DNA from: CADEDH01 sp965263455
GTDB taxonomy: Bacteria > Actinomycetota > Acidimicrobiia > Acidimicrobiales > SZUA-35
Direction: 5' to 3'
NCBI GenBank assembly: GCA_965263455.1
Contig: CBDHHN010000004.1
Coordinates: forward strand, 1,736,001-1,800,000
DNA length: 64,000 nt
The translations under genes were made by a program, and so were the position numbers. This document shows positions 54,065 through 60,707 of the stretch, piece after piece. Position 1 is the first letter of the stretch, and each line of letters begins with the position of its first letter. The notes under the pieces were generated by a model. That model saw only the letters and a list, made by a program, of their open reading frames with translations. It was not told where the DNA came from and did no database searches.

Positions 54065-55173
54065 AGCCTGACCTCCTCGCTCAGCAACCGGTCGACCAGG
54101 CGGGAGGCCTGGAGCATGTCGTCGGCGGTCACCGGCAGGGGGGCGCCGGTGACGAGTGCGGTGTAGGCCTGATCGAGCATGCGGGTCATCCCTTCCAGGG
54201 GGCCGTGCTGCATGATCCGGTCGGTCAGGTTCCGGAACCCGGCCCGGGCCTGGCCGGCGCCGTTGACCACCTGGTTGACCATGGGCGAGAGCTTCGAGCC
54301 CCCGGGTCGGGGTCGGACGACCCGCAGGTAGGGGTTGAAGAGGTCGGTCTCGGCGTAGCCCTCGGAGCCGCGGACCGTGATGGTGAACAGGTCGGGCGAG
54401 GTCCGGGCGTCGAAGCGGAGCTGGGCGTGGACGGCGCCGTCGGGGCCGTCGCCGATGAGCATGGCGTCGAGGTCGTCGACGGTGAAGACGTCGTTGTCGC
54501 CGTGGCGGCTCCAGGCGGCCGAGATCCGGTCGAAGTCGACCCCGGGGGCGAAGTGGAGCAGGAGGTAGGTGAAGTGGGTGGTGAAGTCGTGGACCACCCC
54601 GGCCGGCATGTCGTGGATGGGGCTGGGCAGGTTCCGGTCCCCGAATCGGTCGCCGGGGTCGGTGACCGGGAGCGAGATCCGGATGTGGACCTCCCGCACC
54701 GAGCCCAGCTCGCCGCCGGCGATGGCGTCGGAGATGGCACCCACCGTCCGGTTGAACCGGTAGTTGTGGCTCTCCATGATCCGGCGCCCGAGGCTGTCAG
54801 CCGTGGCCAACAGGTCGGTCAGCTCGGCGCTGGAGGCGGTGATGGGCTTCTCGCAGATCACGTCCGCCCCCGCTTTGAGGCAGGCCGTCGACAGCGGCAC
54901 GTGGGTGCTGGGCGGGGTCAGGACGTGGACCACGTCAGGCTGCTCCACCGCCAGCAGCCGATCGAGGTCGGTGTAGTGCCGGGCCGCGCCGTAGCGCTGG
55001 GCGGCGTAGCGGGCGGCGGCCGGTGAGAGGTCGCACACGGCCTGGAGGCGGATCCGGTCGGCGGTGGAACCGGCCGAGGATCGGCCGGACAGGAACGACA
55101 GGTGGGCTTCGGAGATCCCACCGGTGCCGACGACGGCCACCTTGAGGGGAGTGGCGGAGGAGGGGGAGGTCAT
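54061..55173 (-). CDS. Gfo/Idh/MocA-family sugar oxidoreductase
   Basis: 370 residues. KVAVVGTGGISEAHLSFL is the Rossmann opening, ICEKPITAS the conserved EKP loop and SHNYRFNRTVG the following substrate-site helix. The C-terminal beta-sheet domain is complete. Such enzymes oxidise or reduce sugars or nucleotide sugars with NAD(P). First gene of a three-gene operon with an epimerase and a glycosyltransferase, strongly suggesting synthesis of an unusual deoxy- or acidic sugar for a surface glycan. The ATG at 55173 has GGGAGGA-like purines only in the leader; a longer frame to 55251 lacks homology. Confidence 0.9.
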   Translation of the reverse strand: MTSPSSATPLKVAVVGTGGISEAHLSFLSGRSSAGSTADRIRLQAVCDLSPAAARYAAQRYGAARHYTDLDRLLAVEQPDVVHVLTPPSTHVPLSTACLKAGADVICEKPITASSAELTDLLATADSLGRRIMESHNYRFNRTVGAISDAIAGGELGSVREVHIRISLPVTDPGDRFGDRNLPSPIHDMPAGVVHDFTTHFTYLLLHFAPGVDFDRISAAWSRHGDNDVFTVDDLDAMLIGDGPDGAVHAQLRFDARTSPDLFTITVRGSEGYAETDLFNPYLRVVRPRPGGSKLSPMVNQVVNGAGQARAGFRNLTDRIMQHGPLEGMTRMLDQAYTALVTGAPLPVTADDMLQASRLVDRLLSEEVRL

Positions 55174-55324
55174 GGCAATTCCGAGTCTAGGTGCGGCGGC
55201 GATCAGGGCGGATGCCGTCTTCGTTCTATCGACCGATGGGACGCCAGCCATAGGGCGACCCGTCCCGAACCGTGCCCGGGAGTGCCCGGCCGACCCCGAC
55301 CGACCCGGCGGCGACCGCTGAGGG

Positions 55325-55330
55325 TACGGT
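55325..55330 (+). promoter_or_regulatory. -10 element TACGGT, leaderless start at 55338
   Basis: TACGGT is 7 nt before the GTG of the DUF402 gene and decides that start. Confidence 0.6.
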
Positions 55331-55337
55331 GGCCCCG

Positions 55338-55964
55338 GTGTGGAGCCCTGGCCAGGTCATCGTCCGCCGTGAGCTGCTCGGCTACTCGCCTGTCGGGCCG
55401 CCCCCCGACCCCCGGAGCTGGCACGGGTCGTCCTGGCTCGATGTCCCGGTGTTCGTGGTCGAGGACAGCGACGAGCACCTGGTCACCTTCATCGCCCCCG
55501 GGGCCGAGTTCGGCTTCCACCCCGGGCCGTGGCCGGCCGAGGGCGGGGTTCACCCGTGGCACGGTCGGACCGGCTGGGAGGGCGAGGGCTGCCTGATGGT
55601 GCAGCGGCCGGGTGAGCACCTGGCGGTCTGGCACTTCTGGCATCAGACCGAGGTCCGGCCGTTCGCCAACTGGTACCTCAACCTGCAGACGGCGTTCGCC
55701 CGAACCGACCGGGGCTACGACACCCAGGACCTGGAGGTCGACTTCGTCGTCGCCCCGGACGGGGTGTGGACCCTGAAGGACTGGGACGTCCTGGCTCAGC
55801 GGACCGAGGAGGGCCGATTCTGGCCCGAACTCGACGCCTGGATCCGGGGCTACACGGCCGAGGTGTCGGCCCGCCTCGACCGGGGCCGGTGGTGGGACGA
55901 TCGGTGGGTCGACTGGCGACCCCCGACCGAGTGGCGCAACCCCCGCCTGGCCGACGCCGGCTGA
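55338..55964 (+). CDS. DUF402 (FomD-like) nucleotide hydrolase-type protein
   Basis: 208 residues. WYLNLQTAFARTDRGYDTQDLEVDFVVAPDG followed by DWDVLAQR (in part) is the DUF402/FomD-like barrel with its Asp-rich metal site (DLEVDF and DWD). Family members hydrolyse nucleoside di- or triphosphates or cytidylyl-phosphonates. The N-terminal 80 residues (VWSPGQVIVRRELLGYSP) form the usual beta-rich extension. Converges on glyA with a 28-bp gap. Confidence 0.85.
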   Translation: MWSPGQVIVRRELLGYSPVGPPPDPRSWHGSSWLDVPVFVVEDSDEHLVTFIAPGAEFGFHPGPWPAEGGVHPWHGRTGWEGEGCLMVQRPGEHLAVWHFWHQTEVRPFANWYLNLQTAFARTDRGYDTQDLEVDFVVAPDGVWTLKDWDVLAQRTEEGRFWPELDAWIRGYTAEVSARLDRGRWWDDRWVDWRPPTEWRNPRLADAG

Positions 55965-55992
55965 TCCGGCGCCGGCCCGGCTCCCCGGAGGG

Positions 55993-57471
55993 CTAGAGCG
56001 CACCCAGGGTCGGGTACAGGGGGTTGGCGGCCAGGAGTTCGGCCGCCCGGGCCCGGTGGGCGTCGCGCACGTCGTCGGCCAAGGCGTACTTGGCCTTGGA
56101 CAGGGCCCCGGCCGAGGTCGTCGTCGGTTCGGTGGCCGTGAGCACGCCGCACAGGATGTCGGCCACCTCGTCCATGTCGCCGGTCGACATGCCGACGGTG
56201 GTGAGGGCCGGCGTGCCCAGGCGGACGCCGGAGGTGTACCAGGCGCCGTTGGCGTCGTTGGGGATCGAGTTGCGGTTGGCGATGACCCCGGCGTCCTCCA
56301 GGGCCGACTCGGCCTGGCGACCGGTGAGCCCGAACGACGTGACGTCGACCAGGACGAGGTGGTTCTCGGTGCCGCCGGTGACCAGGCGGCCACCCCGACG
56401 CTGGATGCCCTCGGCCAGGGCGTGGGCGTTGTCGGCCACCTGGCGGGCGTAGTCGGCGAATGCGGGCCGGCGGGCCTCGGCGAAGGCCACCGCCTTGGCC
56501 GCCATCACGTTGGCCAGGGGGCCGCCGAGCACCATGGGGCAGCCCTTGTCGATGAACTCGACCAGGTCCGACTCGTTGGTCAGCACCATGCCGCCCCGGG
56601 GGCCCCGCAGCGACTTGTGGGTGGTGGTGGTGACGATGTGGGCGTTGGCGATGGGGTCGAAGTCGTCGGTGAAGACCTTGCCCGCCACCAGGCCGGCGAA
56701 GTGGGCCATGTCGACCATGAGGGTGGCACCGACCTCGTCGGCGATGGCCCGCATGGTGGCGAAGTTGACCTTGCGGGGGTAGGCCGAATAGCCGGCCACG
56801 ATGACCAGCGGCCGGAACTCCCGGGCCAGGGCCGCCACCTTGTCGTAGTCGATCAGCTCGGTCTCGGGGTCGACGCCGTAGGAGCGCTGGTCGAACAGCT
56901 TGCCCGAGATGTTGGGGCGGAACCCGTGGGTCAGATGGCCGCCGGCGTCGAGGGCCATGCCGATCATGCGCTGGTTGCCGAACGACTGGCGGAGCTGCTC
57001 CCAGTCGGCGTCGGTCAGGTCGTTGACGTGCTTGGCCCCCCGCTCGGCCAGGTACGGGGCCTCGACCCGGTGGGCCAGCATGGCCCAGAAGGCCACCAGG
57101 TTGGCGTCGATCCCGGAGTGGGGCTGGACGTAGGCGTACTCGGCCCCGAACAGGGCCTTGGCGTGGTCGGCGGCCAGGGTCTCGACCTTGTCGACATACT
57201 CGCACCCGGCGTAGAACCGGTGGCCCGGGGTCCCCTCGGCGTACTTGTCGCTGAACCAGTTGCCCATGGCCAACAGCACGGCCGGGCTGGCGTAGTTCTC
57301 CGAGGCGATCAGCTTGAGCTGGCTGCGCTGGTTGCCCAGCTCGCCCCGGATGTGGGCGGCGACGTCGGGCTCGACGGCCCCGATGACGTCGAGGGCGGAG
57401 CGGTAGGCGGCGGCTTCCGGGGTGGGGGCCGGGCTCGACGAAGGCGTCGACCGGGTCTCGTGAACGGTCAT
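55993..57471 (-). CDS. glyA: serine hydroxymethyltransferase
   Basis: 492 residues, longer than the usual ~420 because of an N-terminal extension and internal inserts (FWAMLAHRVEAPYLAERGAKHV region). SENYASPAVLLAMGN, YAEGTPGHRFYAGCEYVD, VDMAHFAGLVAG and TTTTHKSLRGPRGG with the PLP Lys are unmistakable. It makes glycine and 5,10-methylene-THF from serine. The ATG at 57471 has AAAGAGG 5 nt upstream. A ZTP riboswitch lies in the leader, so expression should rise when 10-formyl-THF is short. Confidence 0.97.
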   Translation of the reverse strand: MTVHETRSTPSSSPAPTPEAAAYRSALDVIGAVEPDVAAHIRGELGNQRSQLKLIASENYASPAVLLAMGNWFSDKYAEGTPGHRFYAGCEYVDKVETLAADHAKALFGAEYAYVQPHSGIDANLVAFWAMLAHRVEAPYLAERGAKHVNDLTDADWEQLRQSFGNQRMIGMALDAGGHLTHGFRPNISGKLFDQRSYGVDPETELIDYDKVAALAREFRPLVIVAGYSAYPRKVNFATMRAIADEVGATLMVDMAHFAGLVAGKVFTDDFDPIANAHIVTTTTHKSLRGPRGGMVLTNESDLVEFIDKGCPMVLGGPLANVMAAKAVAFAEARRPAFADYARQVADNAHALAEGIQRRGGRLVTGGTENHLVLVDVTSFGLTGRQAESALEDAGVIANRNSIPNDANGAWYTSGVRLGTPALTTVGMSTGDMDEVADILCGVLTATEPTTTSAGALSKAKYALADDVRDAHRARAAELLAANPLYPTLGAL

Positions 57472-57504
57472 GAGAACCTCTTTCAGGAGGATGTTGGCTG
57501 CTGC

Positions 57505-57585
57505 TGGTGCCCAGGCGCTCGGCAGATTGGCGGGCCGCTCCCCGGTGGTTCGATCCACCCCGACAGGCGCCAGTCACGACCCGGG
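57505..57585 (-). ncRNA. ZTP (pfl) riboswitch controlling glyA
   Basis: On the minus strand the order GGGTCGTGACTGGCG, hairpin GGTGG-ATCGAA-CCACC, GGGGAGCGGCCC and finally GCGCCTGGGCA matches the pfl consensus. GGGTCG pairs with CGGCCC to close P1, TGCC with GGCA closes P3, and GGCG with CGCC can form the pseudoknot. It binds ZTP/ZMP. Between it and the ATG, CCTC pairs with the GAGG of the ribosome site (CCTCCTGAAAGAGG), suggesting translational control. Confidence 0.9.
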
Positions 57586-57589
57586 GGCC

Positions 57590-57595
57590 ATGGTA
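57590..57595 (-). promoter_or_regulatory. -10 element TACCAT for the glyA riboswitch transcript
   Basis: TACCAT stands 7 nt before the first P1 base, so transcription would begin almost exactly at the aptamer. Confidence 0.5.
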
Positions 57596-57630
57596 CCGAT
57601 CGCAATGGGGGTTGGCCGACCGGGCGTCGC

Positions 57631-57636
57631 TAGCGT
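57631..57636 (+). promoter_or_regulatory. -10 element TAGCGT for the second TauE gene
   Basis: TAGCGT with a ~36-nt leader containing GAGGGGAG before the GTG at 57673. Confidence 0.5.
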
Positions 57637-57672
57637 GGCGCGGCCCGGACCACCGACGAGGGGAGCAGCCCG

Positions 57673-58395
57673 GTGAGCTGGATCGAGCTGGTGGCCGTGC
57701 TGGCCTGCGGGGTGGTCGGGGCCACCGTGCAGGGCTCGATCGGCATCGGGCTCACGCTGCTCGTGGGCCCGGCCCTGGTCGCCATCGACCCCGCGTTCAC
57801 CCCGGCGCCGCTGCTGATCAGCACCTTGGCCATCCACGTCCGTCACGCCGTGGTCGAGCGGGCGGCCGTCGACCGGGCCGTGATCCGACGGAGCCTGCTC
57901 GGCCTACCGGTCGGAATCGGGCTCGGCCTGGTGTTCGTGGCCACGGCCGAACCCCGGCTGCGGGCCCTGGTCTTCGGCGCCTTCGCCGTCGTGGCCTCGC
58001 TGGCCCTGCTGGCCGGGTTCCGGATCGAACGACGGCCCACCACCGACGTGGTGGGCGGGGCCCTGATCAGTGCCTCGTCGGTCGCCGCTTCGCTGCCCGG
58101 ACCGGCGGCGGTCGTGACCTACAACGATCTCGAACCGCGGGCCCTTCGGGGCACCATCGGCACCTTCGCCGGTGCCTCGTCGGTGGTCAGCCTGATCGGG
58201 CTGACCGCCACCGGCGTCCTGACCACGCACGAGCTCGGGCTGGCGGCTCGCCTGTTCCCCGGGGTCCTGGTCGGGCTGGCGGTGGCCTCCCGGGTCCGCC
58301 ACCACCTCGACCGCACCTGGTTCCGGCCGGTGGTCCTGGGGGTGGCCTGTGCCGGGGGCCTGGCCCTGGTCATCCGGACCCTGGCCGCCGGCTAG
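57673..58395 (+). CDS. TauE/SafE-family permease (second copy)
   Basis: 240 residues, about eight helices. GVVGATVQGSIGIGLTLLVGPAL carries the first conserved Gly-rich loop; the second half has SASSVAASLPGPAAVVTYNDLEP. It is only distantly like the protein at 4845 (different loop sequences), so the two are not a recent duplication. GTG start with GGGGAG upstream, divergent from glyA. Substrate unknown. Confidence 0.88.
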   Translation: MSWIELVAVLACGVVGATVQGSIGIGLTLLVGPALVAIDPAFTPAPLLISTLAIHVRHAVVERAAVDRAVIRRSLLGLPVGIGLGLVFVATAEPRLRALVFGAFAVVASLALLAGFRIERRPTTDVVGGALISASSVAASLPGPAAVVTYNDLEPRALRGTIGTFAGASSVVSLIGLTATGVLTTHELGLAARLFPGVLVGLAVASRVRHHLDRTWFRPVVLGVACAGGLALVIRTLAAG

Positions 58396-58447
58396 GCCTC
58401 GGGCGGGAGATCGGGACGACGAGGCCAGGTGCAGGTGCAGGTGCAGG

Positions 58448-58867
58448 TCAGCGAATGATGCCCACGGCCGAGGTCGGGGTGAAGGTGATGAGGACCCGGC
58501 CCTCGTCGACCATGGCCTGGCGGTACTCGTCCCAGTCGGAGTGGGGCTCACCCTTGGCCCCCTCGAAGTAGGTGACGAGACGGTCGACCACGGGATCGTC
58601 GACCGAGGCGGCGGGATCGGCCACCTCCGAGGTGCCGTCGAACGAGACGTAGGAGCCGGTCGACGGATCGGACACGTGCAGCACCGAACGCGGGTCCCGC
58701 TTCAGGTTGGCGTTCTTGGCCCGGCCCGGCTGGACCGAGATCAGGAACCGGCCCTCGTCGAAGGCGTAGACGACGTCGGAGGTCTGGGGTCGGCCGTCGG
58801 ACCGGAGGGTGACGAGGGCGGCCAGGCGGCGCCCGGCCGCCCACTCGAGAGCGCTGGTGAGATCCAT
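58448..58867 (-). CDS. PPOX-class F420-dependent protein (TIGR03618-like)
   Basis: 139 residues: LAALVTLRSDGRPQTSDVVYAF, RAKNANLKRDPRSVLHV, and the C-terminal SDWDEYRQAMVDEGRVLITFTP, the same split-barrel fold as the 14876 gene but with clearly different middle strands. The RxKxxNL segment is the F420/flavin phosphate-binding region in this family. Substrate unknown. Its ATG lies 7 nt after a -10 element. Confidence 0.9.
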   Translation of the reverse strand: MDLTSALEWAAGRRLAALVTLRSDGRPQTSDVVYAFDEGRFLISVQPGRAKNANLKRDPRSVLHVSDPSTGSYVSFDGTSEVADPAASVDDPVVDRLVTYFEGAKGEPHSDWDEYRQAMVDEGRVLITFTPTSAVGIIR

Positions 58868-58874
58868 CGGCCCG

Positions 58875-58880
58875 ACCCTA
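58875..58880 (-). promoter_or_regulatory. -10 element TAGGGT, leaderless start at 58867
   Basis: Minus-strand TAGGGT, 7-nt spacer, ATG. Confidence 0.6.
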
Positions 58881-58902
58881 GCCACCCTGGCCGACGGCCA
58901 CC

Positions 58903-58927
58903 GTCGGTCCGGTCGGTCCGGTCGGTG
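58903..58927. repeat. 9-bp tandem repeat, 2.8 copies
   Basis: GTCGGTCCG repeated in the gap between two minus-strand genes. No function evident. Confidence 0.7.
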
Positions 58928-58974
58928 TTCGACTCGTCGGTCCCCGTCGAAGGGGGCGTCGCGGGCGGGTCTGG

Positions 58975-60354
58975 TCAGTCGACCCGGGTCAGGGCCAGGG
59001 CCCGTTCCTCGGCCTCGATGATGACGGCCACCTCAGCGGCGATGGCGGCGCGGACGGCCCCGGCCTCATGGTCGGCCAGGTCGCAGCCCGCGATCGCCTC
59101 CTGTTGCGCTGCGGCCAGCGACGCCTGGCGCCCGGGGTCGGGTTCGGCGTCGAGACCCTCGGCCCGCTCGGACACCAGTTCGGCGTAGCGGGCGAGGTCG
59201 GGGTGGGCGTCGGCGGCGAGGGCCACGATGCGGGCCCATGCCTCGCCGCTGCGGGCGAACTCGTCGCCGGCCTCGGCCCAACGCTCCGGGGCACCCTCCC
59301 CTGCGACTCGCATGGCCGGGGAGGCGGGCCCGGCATCGCTCACGAGGGCGGCCGCCCACCGGAGGAACTCGGCCTGGAGGGGCCGCCCGGCGGCCGGTGC
59401 GGTGTAGTCGTGGTCGATGCAGTCGATCAGGCGACCGAATCCGAGGGCGGCGGCCGGGCCCTGCCCGAAGACCCTGGCCCAGCCCTTGGCGTCGCGCTCG
59501 TGGGTGAGCAGACGGTGGAACTTGGTCAGCCCGGCCCGCCCCACGTTGGCCGCGAACTGGGGGACCGGCGGCCGGTCGAACCCCTCCGCCCCGTCGACCA
59601 CGGCCTCGGCCACCGCCCGGGCCCAGTCGTGTTCGGTGTCGGTGGCCGTGACCGTGATCAGCCGGTGCTTGGCCTTGGCGTAGGCGCCCCGGGCGGTGTC
59701 GAAGGTGGCCCGGTCGACCGGGATCGGCACCGGGGCCCGATCGTCGACCAGCACCTCACCACCCGGACCGACGCCGACCACACCGACCACGTGAGGCGCC
59801 ATCGAGGCCATGGCCTCAGACTGCCCGAGGTAGCCGAGGGCACCGGCCCCGACGGTGGCGAGGGCGGGGGTCCCGGCGGCCAGGGTGGCATCGAGGGTGG
59901 CGGCCGCCTTCTTGGCCCCGCCCGTCGTCGCCACCTGGACCGCGGCCCCGACCCGGGCGAACAGGGGCTCGAGGAACGGGTCGGGCATCGACTCGTTGCG
60001 AGCCACGATCGTCATGGTCGGGCCCTCGTCGTAGACGAAGACGCCGTAGAGGAAGCCGACCCCGCCGCACAACCCGAAGACGGCGGCCTCGGAGAGGGGC
60101 TCGTCGTCGGGGCCGACCACACCGGCGTTGGCGCACAGGTTGCGGGCGGCGGCCACGTCGGGCTGCTGGCCCCCGACCGCCTGCACGTCGGGAAACAGCT
60201 CATGGCCGGCGAGGACGGCCGACGACCGGGTGTCCCGGTCGTCGGCATCGGAGGTTCCGGTGGCCAGTACCTGGGCCCGGGCCGCGGCGTAGCGCTCGCC
60301 GGTCCGGGCCATGCGCTCACGGACGAGTTGCTTGAATTTGCGATTGGCGGTCAT
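58975..60354 (-). CDS. BtrH-like N-terminal-domain protein with DUF4872-type C-terminus
   Basis: 459 residues. FGLCGGVGFLYGVFVYD near residue 95 carries a Cys in the setting of the BtrH N-terminal domain, a papain-like acyltransferase known from butirosin synthesis, and the C-terminal ~200 helical residues fit the DUF4872 partner domain. A basic N-terminal extension (KFKQLVRERMARTGERYAAARAQVL, quoted by its first and last parts) is also seen at the start of other actinobacterial proteins. No antibiotic cluster surrounds it. GGAAGG lies 9 nt before the ATG. Activity is unknown. Confidence 0.75.
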   Translation of the reverse strand: MTANRKFKQLVRERMARTGERYAAARAQVLATGTSDADDRDTRSSAVLAGHELFPDVQAVGGQQPDVAAARNLCANAGVVGPDDEPLSEAAVFGLCGGVGFLYGVFVYDEGPTMTIVARNESMPDPFLEPLFARVGAAVQVATTGGAKKAAATLDATLAAGTPALATVGAGALGYLGQSEAMASMAPHVVGVVGVGPGGEVLVDDRAPVPIPVDRATFDTARGAYAKAKHRLITVTATDTEHDWARAVAEAVVDGAEGFDRPPVPQFAANVGRAGLTKFHRLLTHERDAKGWARVFGQGPAAALGFGRLIDCIDHDYTAPAAGRPLQAEFLRWAAALVSDAGPASPAMRVAGEGAPERWAEAGDEFARSGEAWARIVALAADAHPDLARYAELVSERAEGLDAEPDPGRQASLAAAQQEAIAGCDLADHEAGAVRAAIAAEVAVIIEAEERALALTRVD

Positions 60355-60543
60355 GTCGAATGCCTTCCGCCCTCGGCCAACGTCGTCCAGCCACCCCTGG
60401 CGACGCCGGGCCAGGGCCTGGGCATCGCATCAACAGATCGTCGAGCCGAGGACAGCAGGTCCCCTTTGCCTCAGCGGTCGACGGGGGTGGCCGTCGGGCG
60501 AGGTTGGGCGAAGCTCGTCGCCGGGCCCGAACCTAGCACGCCG
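60355..60543 (-). promoter_or_regulatory. long leader of the BtrH-like gene
   Basis: No gene here. TAGGTT (60530-60535, minus strand) may be a -10 element, giving a leader of about 170 nt with a GGGGAC/GTCCTC hairpin near its middle. I recognise no known RNA family. Confidence 0.3.
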
Positions 60544-60707
60544 CCCGGCTCACCCACGCAACACCGGACCCCGATAGCCGGACGGCCCGGCTCACCCACG
60601 CAACACCGGACCCCGATAGCCGGACGGCCCGGCTCACCCACGCAACACCGGACCCCGATAGCCGGACGGCCCGGCTCACCCACGCAACACCGGACCCCGA
60701 TAGCCGG
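60544..60707. repeat. 42-bp tandem repeat derived from the 3' end of the lhr-like gene
   Basis: Three complete identical 42-bp units (60544-60585, 60586-60627, 60628-60669) and a fourth, gene-encoded copy (60670-60707, 38 bp). The fourth contains the last codons and stop of the helicase gene; the others repeat those codons and the stop downstream. Confidence 0.95.

Noticed and set aside
60544..60707. Possible CRISPR array
   Set aside because: The 42-bp units are directly adjacent with no spacers, and one copy is the end of a gene.
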